Of a DNA stretch of 53,003 nucleotides, positions 16,028-24,380 are shown one piece after another. The notes under the pieces were generated by a model. The model was not told where the DNA came from. It made no database searches and saw only the letters and a list, made by a program, of their open reading frames with translations. This stretch comes from Alphaproteobacteria bacterium. GTDB taxonomy: Bacteria; Pseudomonadota; Alphaproteobacteria; JACZXZ01. Position 1 is the first letter of the stretch. Each line of letters begins with the position of its first letter. Where the stretch lies: assembly GCA_035625915.1 (NCBI GenBank), contig DASPOR010000204.1, positions 1 to 53,003 of the forward strand, given 5' to 3'. Position numbers and translations under genes: made by a program.

Positions 16028-17026
16028 TTGAGCCGTTCCGTGTCACAGCGCATCCCCGTCATCGACCTTTCCGACGCGTTCGAAGGCGTTTCAGCGGCGC
16101 GGCGCAAGCTCGCGTCACGACTCGATCGGATATGCCGCGAAATCGGATTCTTTACGATCGTCGGGCATGGCGTGCCGTCCACCACGCTCGACGATTTGCG
16201 CGATCGGGCAAATGAATTTTTTGCACTTCCGCCTAGCGAAAAACAACGCGCCATCCATCCGATCGCCGACACGCCGCGCGGTTATCGTCCCATCGGCATC
16301 GAGGCGTTGTCCTACGGCAATGAGAGGCAAACGCCGGCAGACCTCAAGGAATACTATCATTTCGGCCGGGAGACTTGGCCCGAGGATGCTTATTTCACGA
16401 GTGCCGAGGGTCGAAGCTATTTCATCCCGAACCTATGGCCAGAATGGCCGCCGGGCTTTGGCGGGGCCGCGCGCCGATATTACGCCGAAATGGAACGGAT
16501 TGCCCTGGCGCTGATGCGGCTTGCCGCACTCGGGCTGGATGTTGACGAACATTTCTTCGACGACAAGATCGACCGCCATATCACGGCGATGCGCCTCAAT
16601 TTTTACCCGGCGCAAGCCGCAGCACCATTGCCCGGCCAGCTTCGTGCCGGGGAGCACACCGACTACGGCACGTTCACGATCCTGAATGGCGAGAACGTGC
16701 CCGGCGGATTGCAGGTGTTGACCAGGGACGGCGATTGGGTCGATGTCGAAACGGACGCGCGCAGCTTCGTCGTCAATATCGGAGATCTGCTCATGCGCTG
16801 GACCAATGACCGTTGGATCTCGAACACGCACCGCGTCGTCAATCCGCCGGCGGACATCGCGTCTCGAGCCCAGCGCCTTTCAATCGCGTTCTTCCATCAT
16901 CCCAACTACGATGCGTCAATCGAATGCATAGCACCGCCCGGCACCGCGAAATATCCACCGGTCAAATCGGGCGAATACCGTGACAGCAAATACCGGCGCA
17001 CGCGGCTGATTGCCACAACAACATAA
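16028..17026 (+). CDS. 2-oxoglutarate/Fe(II) dioxygenase, isopenicillin N synthase-like
   Basis: A 332-residue enzyme of the IPNS/2OG oxygenase family. The iron facial triad is visible as His210-Thr-Asp212 (GEHTDYGTFT) and His268 (SNTHRVVNPP). The 2-oxoglutarate-binding Arg283 and Ser285 sit in RAQRLSIAFF. The N-terminal DIOX_N block is IPVIDLSDAF...REIGFFTIVGHGV. The start is uncertain: TTG 16028 or GTG 16040. The family includes ethylene-forming and clavaminate-type oxidases and many uncharacterised bacterial members; no substrate is assigned. Downstream the next gene is convergent. Confidence 0.87.
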   Translation: MSRSVSQRIPVIDLSDAFEGVSAARRKLASRLDRICREIGFFTIVGHGVPSTTLDDLRDRANEFFALPPSEKQRAIHPIADTPRGYRPIGIEALSYGNERQTPADLKEYYHFGRETWPEDAYFTSAEGRSYFIPNLWPEWPPGFGGAARRYYAEMERIALALMRLAALGLDVDEHFFDDKIDRHITAMRLNFYPAQAAAPLPGQLRAGEHTDYGTFTILNGENVPGGLQVLTRDGDWVDVETDARSFVVNIGDLLMRWTNDRWISNTHRVVNPPADIASRAQRLSIAFFHHPNYDASIECIAPPGTAKYPPVKSGEYRDSKYRRTRLIATTT

Positions 17027-17083
17027 CCTCAAGGGTTCGCCATTGTCTGCGGTGGGCGGCGTGGCGGAGATCGTCGAGCGGGC

Positions 17084-18949
17084 TCAAGTGGGGTACACCT
17101 TGACGCTGCTAGCGACGGAGTCGGCGACATGCTCCTTCGTGATCACACCGGCGATGCTTTCCGGCCTCGGTACGCCGCGCCCGAACGTGACGAGCGCCAT
17201 GATCGCTTGCTTGCGCCAGATGCGCTGGATGACGTCGTAGACGATGTCGCCCTCACGAACGATGGTAAACTTGCGGTTCGCGATTTCGCGGAACGTGACG
17301 CTGGATATCGCTCCCTCTCTGCCCTGTCTCAGCGCCGTATTGACGCGAAGCACACCGAGGATATGTCGACCCTCCGTGACGACGACGTGTCGCATACGGC
17401 CTTTGTGTTCCGGCCATGCGAGAAAATCATCGAAGCTCGTCCCGGCCGGAACCAGAACGAAGTCCTTATCCATGACATCTTTGGCCAGCCGGACGAGAAA
17501 CATGTTGGCGTGCAAAGCTTTTGGAATGACGTGTCCGCGGCGGAGCAGTTTGAACGTGTAAATATTCTCCCGCGACAAGAGACGTCGGACACCGACGCTC
17601 AAGGCGACCGCGAGGATCAACGGCATGACGATGTCGTAGTCGCGCGTCATCTCAAAGATCATCGTGACGGCGGTCATCGCAGCACCCGTGCCGCCGCCGA
17701 CCATGGCGCCCATGCCAACAATCGCGAAAGATGGGATATTGATCGCAAACGGCAGATGAAGCTGAGACAGGATAGCTGCGAAAGCGCCACCGATCGTAGC
17801 CCCCATGAAAAGAGACGGCGAAAAGATGCCGCCGGAGGATCCCGACCCCAGACTTACCGAGGTCGCCAACATTTTGCAGAAAAATAGCAAGAGAAGTAAT
17901 CCGCCAGCCGACAACTGGCCCAGCAGGATTGCCTGAACGGTCGAATAACCGACACCTTCGACATAGTAATGTCCGAAACGCTCGAAGAGCGCGTAGATGA
18001 GCATCCCGACAAGCAGCATGCCGACCGCATGGCGGGTGTACCGTTCGTTGATCCTGTCGAACAAATCCTCGATAAGCTGCAGCCCACGAATGAACCCCGT
18101 CGCAGCCACGCCCGTCAGGACTCCGAGCAGGGCGTAAAGGCAGAGGATGACGGCGGAGGTTACATCGGCCGCAAGTGGGGGCAATACGGGGACAGCGAAC
18201 GCCGGCTGTTGACCCAAGAAAAAGCGTCCGATGAACGTTGCCGCGCCGGTCGCAATCGCGACGGGCAGAAAAGTGCTCACGCTAACTTCCGGCATCATGA
18301 GCTCGATGGCGAACATGACGCCGCCGATGGGGGTATTGAAGGTCGCGGCGATGCCTGCACCGGCTCCCGCCGCCACGAGTATAATCCGCTGCCCCGCAGG
18401 CATCCGGATGATCTGCCCCAGCGTCGATCCGAGTGCGGAACCGATCTGGATGATGGGTCCCTCGCGGCCGACCGCCGCACCGCTTCCGATCGCGAGAGCG
18501 GAAGCCAGCGACTTCACGACTGCCACGGCAGGACGGATAACACCACCTTTGTAGTATATCGCGTCCATTACCTCGGGAACGCCGTGGCCTTGCGCCTCGG
18601 GAGCGAACGTCGTGACGAGAAAAGTCACGCCGAGCGCGCCGATGACCGGCACCAGTATTACGAATGGGCCCCAGGGGCTCGGCGGGGTGAAGAGATTCGC
18701 GTCGTACTGGACAGACAAGTGGCCAAGAAAAAGAGCGTTGTGGATGAGGCCGATCAAGTCCCTAAAGGCGATGGCGCCGAGGCCGGTGACGATGCCCACG
18801 ACGAAGGCGAGCACGGAAAGATGGGTTAGACCGATCCGACGGATGTCTTCCGCAACCATGCCCTCGGCTGGAGGCAGCGTCTCCCCGGTCAGAACAGAAT
18901 TGGATTGATTTTCCGTGGGCCGAGCGGGATTTCCGGATTGTTCAGCCAT
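17084..18949 (-). CDS. ClC-type chloride channel/antiporter with C-terminal CBS domains
   Basis: A 621-residue membrane protein. ClC selectivity-filter motifs are present: GHGVPEV, GREGPIIQIGSA (with the gating glutamate) and GGIFSPSLFMG. About 10-12 hydrophobic segments span residues 40-460. The C-terminal region (about 480-615) carries two CBS-like units (HKGRMRHVVVTEGRHILGVL and REGDIVYDVIQRIWRKQ) that may sense nucleotides. The gating glutamate favours H+/Cl- exchange over a pure channel. It is a single transcription unit; the 188 bases between it and the upstream gene at 19138 show no feature beyond a promoter-sized gap. Confidence 0.92.
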   Translation of the reverse strand: MAEQSGNPARPTENQSNSVLTGETLPPAEGMVAEDIRRIGLTHLSVLAFVVGIVTGLGAIAFRDLIGLIHNALFLGHLSVQYDANLFTPPSPWGPFVILVPVIGALGVTFLVTTFAPEAQGHGVPEVMDAIYYKGGVIRPAVAVVKSLASALAIGSGAAVGREGPIIQIGSALGSTLGQIIRMPAGQRIILVAAGAGAGIAATFNTPIGGVMFAIELMMPEVSVSTFLPVAIATGAATFIGRFFLGQQPAFAVPVLPPLAADVTSAVILCLYALLGVLTGVAATGFIRGLQLIEDLFDRINERYTRHAVGMLLVGMLIYALFERFGHYYVEGVGYSTVQAILLGQLSAGGLLLLLFFCKMLATSVSLGSGSSGGIFSPSLFMGATIGGAFAAILSQLHLPFAINIPSFAIVGMGAMVGGGTGAAMTAVTMIFEMTRDYDIVMPLILAVALSVGVRRLLSRENIYTFKLLRRGHVIPKALHANMFLVRLAKDVMDKDFVLVPAGTSFDDFLAWPEHKGRMRHVVVTEGRHILGVLRVNTALRQGREGAISSVTFREIANRKFTIVREGDIVYDVIQRIWRKQAIMALVTFGRGVPRPESIAGVITKEHVADSVASSVKVYPT

Positions 18950-19137
18950 GACGACCAGCGCCCACCGAGGAGTCAGGGTTCACTGCCAATTCAGCACCGG
19001 TTGTCTCGCCGTGCTCTTGCGAAGAAACTACAGCTACTCAACCGACCTTGAAACCTAAACCACTCGATGGGTGTTGGTCACTCTCTGGAAAGGGAGACGC
19101 CAGAGGCATCCAGCCGCGCCGTCGCTGATCGGCAAAT

Positions 19138-19389
19138 TCAGGCCGCTTTCTTCCGATGGGGCGCCGCCTCGTCTTCGCCCCTGATGAAGAGCACGAGTGG
19201 CGTCGCACTGTTGCCCTCATGACGCGCGAAGCGAACGGCGTCATTGCACTTGAAGAACTCGCCGAACACCATGCCATCGGCGCTGCGCGCGCACCAGTGA
19301 CCGTCGTGATTCTGGAAGATCTCAAAGATCGTAAAAGTGCTGGGACGGGTCTCGAGCCGCACGCGTGTCACATCATAATCGTTAGTCAT
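19138..19389 (-). CDS. Hypothetical small protein
   Basis: An 83-residue soluble protein beginning MTNDYDVTRV. The ATG at 19389 is preceded by GGGAGC. Its centre, FEIFQNHDGHWCARSADGMV followed by FFKCNDAVRFARHEGN, has the look of short alphaproteobacterial proteins with one small beta-sheet and a helix that pair a Trp-containing strand with an AIRFA-like helix. I do not recognise a named family. The basic C-terminus (PHRKKAA) is probably disordered. It is preceded by an AT-rich leader. Confidence 0.65.
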   Translation of the reverse strand: MTNDYDVTRVRLETRPSTFTIFEIFQNHDGHWCARSADGMVFGEFFKCNDAVRFARHEGNSATPLVLFIRGEDEAAPHRKKAA

Positions 19390-19729
19390 GCAAGTTGCTC
19401 CCGATTGGAAAACTTGGCAGCAAAAATATGCATGCTCCTCGGGATAACCTAATAAAAACTTCATACAAAAAAGACGCACAAGACTAAAAGTGGCGTAAAT
19501 GTCCCGCCGTCTCTAATACTTACGGTCGTGATGAAGATCATTTCACCTGGATCGATTGCTTTTTTAGAAGTTTTTAATTCTACGCGGGGAAAACACGAAT
19601 GGAATTTTTATGGGAGCCATCCCTACGATTCGCGGCGATTGGAACGTCGTCCCTCAGGCGGCTGTTGCATAAATTGAAACGGCCTCGTGAAGCGGTCCAA
19701 TTGTTCCCTTGGCAAGTGCAGGACCTGAC
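19390..19729. other. Intergenic region with AT-rich core
   Basis: This 340-base divergent gap holds no gene I can support. Between about 19445 and 19620 the base composition drops well below that of the surroundings, with runs such as TTGCTTTTTTAG and GTTTTTAATTC. It probably contains promoters for the flanking small genes; no clean -35/-10 pair stands out. Confidence 0.5.
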
Positions 19730-20011
19730 ATGATCGTAAAAAGCGACGGTATCGCCCCTCTTGCGGTCTACAATGACCTTCGCAAAATCGCGCTCGGCGA
19801 TTACAAGAATAGGGACGCGCGTTTGGATGCGGTGGATGTTCGGATGACCCGCCTACGAGCCGAGATCGTCGAGTATGCCAAGCGATCGCGCTGGGAGGGC
19901 GAAGACTTGAGGGAATGGAACAATAGCCTCGCACGCAAGGTGAGGGAGGGCATGGCGGACTCGGGTCCGAGAATGTTCGCGGTCTTTCAGCGCGCACTCC
20001 ACCAATTATGA
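19730..20011 (+). CDS. Hypothetical small helical protein
   Basis: A 93-residue, highly charged, probably all-helical protein beginning MIVKSDGIAPLAVY. The ATG at 19730 is preceded by AGGA (19721-19724); a TTG at 19709 is an alternative. Heptad-like spacing in residues 25-75 (RDARLDAVDVRMTRLRAEIV) suggests a helical bundle or coiled coil. No catalytic motif, signal or membrane segment is seen, and I do not recognise the family. It faces the convergent dipeptidase gene. Confidence 0.6.
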   Translation: MIVKSDGIAPLAVYNDLRKIALGDYKNRDARLDAVDVRMTRLRAEIVEYAKRSRWEGEDLREWNNSLARKVREGMADSGPRMFAVFQRALHQL

Positions 20012-20102
20012 TGCCGCATCGACCCACGTAAGTCGTGGTTGGCAACCACACGAATTAGCCGGCATGCTCCCGGCAGAACGCGGACCCATTGCGCGTCTGC
20101 TG

Positions 20103-21116
20103 TTATTTCCGCTTGGAATTCCAAGTCTCACGCGCGACCCGCGTCATGTTTTCGCCCAGAATCCCGCGCACCTCGATGTCGCTGTAACCGCGGGCGAGCA
20201 GTGCCTCCGTTATCTCGGGAAAACGTTCAGGCGGCACGATCGCCATGTCGTCCAAATCGTACTCGTTGCCGGGCGGCCACCATTCGTCAGGGTGAGAGCC
20301 GGCCGGCAGGTCGCCGCTCAGCGCGCCGAAGACATAGTCGAGCCCAAGGCCGATATGGGCTGCTCCGACACGTTCGGCTATATAGTCGATGTGCCGCACG
20401 AGCGTTTCCAGGCGGATGTCGTTCGCCCCAAGAAAAATCCCGATTCCACTGACGGCGATGACGCCGCCTGTTTGCGCGCAAGCAACGATCTGGTCGTTAC
20501 GGATGTTTCGCGCGTGATCTTTCAATTCCCGAACATTCGAGTGGGAGAAAATCACGGGCCGCGTGGAGCGTTCCATGACTTCCATACTCGTGCGATAGCC
20601 CGAGTGCGAGCAGTCCATAAGCAGCCCGACCCGGTTGATTTCCTGGACCACTTGGCGCCCGAAGGCAGTCAAGGGCGCATCGTTTCCGTGGCAACCGCCC
20701 GCCACGGAATTATCGCGGTTATACGCGAGATGAATTTGCCGGACGCCGAGATCGCTAAAAAGTTGCACCATCGCAAGGTCGTTTTCGAGCATAGCGGCAC
20801 CTTCCAAATCGAAGGCGACGGCAAGCTTGCCTTGGCGCTTGGCGCGGTCGATGTCGTCGACGGAGTCTGCCAGCAGGAATCGGTCCGAATGCCTTTCGAG
20901 CCACGCACGGAAGTTCGCAATCACCCGCATGATTTGGGAGACCGGATTGAAATCCATGCCAACATTGACCGATACAAAAGTGACGCCCGCCGCCCGATGC
21001 CGTTCCAGCGGCTCCATGGATTGGCCGGGTGTGAGCGGAAGACAAGTGTGCGCGTCCCAGACGATGCCCGCCGAGTGAAGTGCGCGCCCTCTTGCCGAGA
21101 TTTGCCAGTCTGTCAT
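20103..21116 (-). CDS. M19 membrane-dipeptidase-family protein with altered zinc motif
   Basis: A 337-residue TIM-barrel metallohydrolase of the renal-dipeptidase family. The start is ATG 21116 with GGAAAG upstream; GTG 21128 is an alternative. Conserved elements include AFDLEGAAM (bridging Glu), MDCSHSG and IFSHSN (zinc histidines), and LGLDYV near the C-terminus. The first zinc motif, normally HxD near residue 20, reads WDAHTC, with Cys in place of Asp. Similar substitutions occur in part of the family, so the protein may still bind metal, but dipeptidase activity is uncertain. It is cytoplasmic, with no signal peptide. Confidence 0.85.
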   Translation of the reverse strand: MTDWQISARGRALHSAGIVWDAHTCLPLTPGQSMEPLERHRAAGVTFVSVNVGMDFNPVSQIMRVIANFRAWLERHSDRFLLADSVDDIDRAKRQGKLAVAFDLEGAAMLENDLAMVQLFSDLGVRQIHLAYNRDNSVAGGCHGNDAPLTAFGRQVVQEINRVGLLMDCSHSGYRTSMEVMERSTRPVIFSHSNVRELKDHARNIRNDQIVACAQTGGVIAVSGIGIFLGANDIRLETLVRHIDYIAERVGAAHIGLGLDYVFGALSGDLPAGSHPDEWWPPGNEYDLDDMAIVPPERFPEITEALLARGYSDIEVRGILGENMTRVARETWNSKRK

Positions 21117-21311
21117 TGCGCTTTCCACTATTGAGTTTCGTCAGGCCGAACGCAAGCGCGTTTCAGGGAAGTCGTTGGCCGCCGCTCGCGAAGAAAGCAC
21201 GGTCGACCGAAAGAAAGGCGCCCATTGCTAAGCCGGTATCGGGAGGCGTAGCTTGTCCCGCGATTGTGAAATCGCCGGCGCGGGGCCGCTGGCGCAAATG
21301 TTGGAGGCATC

Positions 21312-22229
21312 GTGGATTTGCGGCCATATGGGCTCTCGCACAGCCAGATCGAGCGCGCCGCGAGCGTGCTCAACTATCAGCCGTTCATCATCTCGGACGA
21401 CATACAGACCGGGGTAGCCTGGAGCTGGGTCAGCGGCAGCGATCCGCGCATCTCGCCACCGCTCGTGTTTCGGCGCGACGAGTGGAACGGCAAGTGGGGT
21501 GCAATCGAAGACGCAAACGCGCGCTTGCGCACCATGTACGACGATTTTATCGCCGAGATCGTCAGCCGCTATCCGGGCGGCAGCCTCTTCGATATTGCCT
21601 GCAATAACGGCTACTTCCCGGTCAAGGCGCAGCTTTCAGGGATGTCGCGCTGTGCCGGCATGGACATGGGAGCGGCGTACAAGCACTCGATTCGGTTGCT
21701 CAACAAGGTGACGGGCGCGCGCGTCAAATTCCATCACGGAGCTTACGATTCTGTGCGTCACGAAGGGCCGATTCGCGGGCAATACGACGTGGTGATTTCC
21801 TCCGCCATCATGTGCCACCTGCCCGATCCGCTGAATTTCCTTGCCTATCTCGGTCGAGTGGCGCGGCATGCAATATTCTTTTTCGGCCAAGTCGTCGACA
21901 CGGACGCACTTTTGGTTTCCTATTTGCCGCCGCATCCAACCCTTTCAGGCGTTCGCTCCTTTCCCTGCTCATTCAACGACAACACGCGGCTTTCGATGGG
22001 CCTCATGAAGTTGTCGCTCGACTCGATGGGCTTTCGCAAGCTCGTAGAGTTTCCCTGGCGCGACACATGGTTGTCGCGCGAAATCTTCGTCGGTCATGAC
22101 TATGAGGCGCATCTGCCTTATATCCAGGCGGACACCGAGGATCGGCGTTCCTTTGCCGCCAAGGGTGCTCGCTTGCTGGAGGAGCTCCGGGGCGGCTCGC
22201 GCCATATGGCCTTCCTCGCCATGCGTTAG
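21312..22229 (+). CDS. Class I SAM-dependent methyltransferase
   Basis: A 305-residue protein with a GTG start at 21312 preceded by TTGGAGG. The SAM-binding motif I is LFDIACNNGYFPVKA (about 93-107), followed by an acidic motif II region (MDMGAAYKHS) and DVVISSAIMCHLPDP (motif post-I/IV). This arrangement resembles CmoB/DUF1698-like methyltransferases, but the rest is divergent, so no substrate can be named. A Trp/Phe-rich N-terminal extension (1-75) may form substrate contacts. It is monocistronic and divergent from the dipeptidase gene. Confidence 0.8.
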   Translation: MDLRPYGLSHSQIERAASVLNYQPFIISDDIQTGVAWSWVSGSDPRISPPLVFRRDEWNGKWGAIEDANARLRTMYDDFIAEIVSRYPGGSLFDIACNNGYFPVKAQLSGMSRCAGMDMGAAYKHSIRLLNKVTGARVKFHHGAYDSVRHEGPIRGQYDVVISSAIMCHLPDPLNFLAYLGRVARHAIFFFGQVVDTDALLVSYLPPHPTLSGVRSFPCSFNDNTRLSMGLMKLSLDSMGFRKLVEFPWRDTWLSREIFVGHDYEAHLPYIQADTEDRRSFAAKGARLLEELRGGSRHMAFLAMR

Positions 22230-22274
22230 ACGTGGTGCGTCAGCCCTTCTTCCGGGGCGTCGGTTGTCCCATTC

Positions 22275-22610
22275 TCATCCGCATTTGAACGTCGACAACT
22301 CGCCCGTCAGGATTCCGCTCGGGCAATCCTCGAGGGAGGGAATGTAGATTGCGTGCTTGCCATAAGCCATGCAGCGCTGCTCAGCCAGATCCGCCACACT
22401 TTGATAACTATCGAAATTGGTATCTCGACATATCGATACCATGTCCGGCGTCTCTCCGATCACACGAGGCGAGTCGGGCGAACAGCCCGCGTTCGCGGCC
22501 AGCAACGCAAATAGTCCCATGAAATACCCGCTTCTCCGGGGCGCCTGACGACGCCCTGTCAGTCGGAACCCTCGCCCGACGAGCTTTGTCGCCTCCTGCA
22601 CCAGGTTCAT
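22275..22610 (-). CDS. Small putative lipoprotein
   Basis: A 111-residue protein. The ATG at 22610 is chosen for the strong AAGGAGGCGAAT ahead of it. A basic N-terminal stretch (about 1-27) is followed by a hydrophobic run, YFMGLFALLAANAGC, ending in a lipobox-like cysteine at about residue 43, which suggests an exported lipoprotein with an unusually long n-region. The mature part has three further cysteines (SICRD, EQRCMAY, EDCPSG) and a C-terminal FKCG. No family is recognised. It follows the EamA transporter gene closely on the same strand. Confidence 0.65.
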   Translation of the reverse strand: MNLVQEATKLVGRGFRLTGRRQAPRRSGYFMGLFALLAANAGCSPDSPRVIGETPDMVSICRDTNFDSYQSVADLAEQRCMAYGKHAIYIPSLEDCPSGILTGELSTFKCG

Positions 22611-22670
22611 ATTCGCCTCCTTTTTCGTCATTTCGCGCGTGTTCAAGAATTCAGTGCGTTCGGCGATCAT

Positions 22671-23567
22671 CTATGCCTTTTCGGCACTGAGTCGGGTCGT
22701 TCGGCTTCGACCGCCTCGTGCGAGGTAGACGCCGCCGAGGCAAAGCAACAGGCCGATTGCGGTGTACAGGGACAATGGCTGCCCGAACATTACCCAAGCC
22801 CATAAGGATGTGACCGGTGGAGCCAGATAGATAAGGCTGCTGGTTCGAACGACGCCCCAGCGCACGAGACAGATGTAGTAAAGTCCGTATCCGCCAAGTG
22901 TTGCAAACAAGATGGCCCACGCGACCGCACCGAAGAATTGCAGCGAGGGCTGAGGCCAAAACACGCCGTTGTAAATCGCGAGGGGAAAAAACAAAGCCGC
23001 TGTCACGAGCGTCTGAAACGCGAGCGAGGAAGGAAGATCGGCACCGTCCCACTTGGCCTTGGCGATCAGGGTGGCAATCACCATGGAAGCCATCGACCCA
23101 AAACAAAGGAGATAGCCGAGAAGTTGATTGCCGGCGCTGAGGCCACCTACCGAAAAGACGACGCCCGACAAGCCGATCGTAAGACCGATCCACTGCCTAC
23201 GGGCGACGCGCTCGCCAAGAATTGGACCAGCGCATACGCCAGTCGCCAAGGGTTGCAGCGCCGAGATCAACGACGCGGTACCGGCCGGCAACCCGAGATT
23301 TATCGCCTCTATACCGAGGCCAATGCAGGAAAACATGCCGACAGCGCCAAGCAATCCATGAGTCAGGCACCACCGCCACGTCACACCGCGGCGAATAGCC
23401 CTCCACAGAAATGGTGAAAACAAGAGCGAAACCAAAACAAACCGCCAAAGGAGGACACGTATGATCGACCCTGTGTTGGAAGCGAGGATGGCGCCAAGAT
23501 ACGCAGAGCTCCATGCCAGAACCAAGCCGGCTTGAAAGATCACCAATGGGACACGGTCGAAAATCAT
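22671..23567 (-). CDS. EamA/DMT-superfamily transporter
   Basis: A 298-residue inner-membrane protein with about ten hydrophobic helices in two EamA repeats, and an Arg-rich C-terminus (ARGGRSRTTRLSAEKA). A GTG three bases upstream of the ATG could also serve as start. The DMT family exports amino acids, nucleosides or other metabolites; the substrate is not determinable here. The lipoprotein gene lies 60 bases downstream on the same strand, so cotranscription is likely. Confidence 0.85.
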   Translation of the reverse strand: MIFDRVPLVIFQAGLVLAWSSAYLGAILASNTGSIIRVLLWRFVLVSLLFSPFLWRAIRRGVTWRWCLTHGLLGAVGMFSCIGLGIEAINLGLPAGTASLISALQPLATGVCAGPILGERVARRQWIGLTIGLSGVVFSVGGLSAGNQLLGYLLCFGSMASMVIATLIAKAKWDGADLPSSLAFQTLVTAALFFPLAIYNGVFWPQPSLQFFGAVAWAILFATLGGYGLYYICLVRWGVVRTSSLIYLAPPVTSLWAWVMFGQPLSLYTAIGLLLCLGGVYLARGGRSRTTRLSAEKA

Positions 23568-23570
23568 CAC

Positions 23571-24046
23571 CGGTTACTCAACGAGAGCTGCAAAAGTGAT
23601 CTGTACCATCGCCACCGACCGAGGAATAGCGCCGACGATCGATTGTCGCACTGGCGCTCGGAGCGGAGCCGCAAGTTGACAAGTTAATTCGGCGCGATAC
23701 GTGATGGCGGGGCGGTCGTCCTTCATTTTTGGTCGATAGCGGTCACCGATGAGAACCGTGTGCTTGCGGATGCGCGCGGTCGTTATTTTTCCGCCTCAAT
23801 GTCTCGCGTACTCAATTATTTCCGCAATCGAATCGTCCGTCCCAGGAAAACGAGAATTGACCCAAATTCGCAGATCGTGAACATGACAGCCTATTCGTAT
23901 TCCACGCGTGTTACTCGCAGTAATGGGCGAGCGTGCGGATCCCGGGTAAGTACGCGGTATTCATGCGGAGTGGGCGGCACGATGTCTTGCCGATAGAAAT
24001 GCCGCCTTGAGGCGGTATAAGGGCCAGTTCCACGGAGCATTTCGAG
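23571..24046. other. Intergenic region between EamA transporter and tRNA-Gln
   Basis: This 476-base stretch holds the tRNA terminator candidate at its right end. A lone TTGACA lies at 23676-23681 on the plus strand with a poor -10 (TACGTG, 16-base spacing). No coding region is convincing on either strand. Confidence 0.6.
23993..24015 (-). terminator. Probable terminator of tRNA-Gln
   Basis: On the minus strand CCGCCT (24015-24010) pairs with AGGCGG (24007-24002) and is followed by CATTTCTAT, a weak T tract. It lies about 32 bases past the tRNA 3' end. Confidence 0.5.
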
Positions 24047-24120
24047 TGGCTGGGGGACCTGGATTCGAACCAAGATTCACGGAGTCAGAGTCCGTTGTCC
24101 TACCGTTAGACGATCCCCCA
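24047..24120 (-). tRNA. tRNA-Gln (anticodon CUG)
   Basis: Reading the minus strand, a 74-base cloverleaf starts TGGGGGATCG and ends CCCCCAGCCA, with an encoded CCA. The acceptor stem TGGGGGA pairs with TCCCCCA, the latter split by the usual discriminator arrangement. The anticodon stem ACGGA/TCCGT encloses CTCTGAC, giving anticodon CTG, which reads the glutamine codon CAG. The T loop TTCGAAT is canonical. Confidence 0.95.
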
Positions 24121-24380
24121 AATGAGATCGGCAAAATTACGATAGTCCGAAGTCGGCACCATCTAAAGCCGTCCGTGGGAAAATTCCAGCATTTTGTGTG
24201 GAGAACCGTGCCTCAAGCGCCGACAGGGATTCCGCTCGTTCGCTGTTTTGATCGCCCCATCGGCCCGATTGCGAATCGCAGGGCTTGGTTAGCACCCACC
24301 AACGAGGCATTATAGGGCTAACAGGGCAATGGGCCGGTACGCGAAGCACCGCCACGAAAAATGCAGCGCGCGGGCCGGTC

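Noticed and set aside
19663-19680. TGTTGCATAAATTGAAAC resembling the end of an IS5-type element
   Set aside because: No matching inverted end, transposase fragment or target duplication was found nearby.
23676-23703. TTGACA with a TACGTG sixteen bases downstream
   Set aside because: The -10 is poor and no gene or RNA follows on that strand.
23891-24040. Minus-strand small frame ending RVTRVEYE between tRNA-Gln and the EamA gene
   Set aside because: It overlaps the tRNA terminator hairpin, lacks a start with a binding site, and its third-position GC is near 50 percent, unlike the neighbouring genes.
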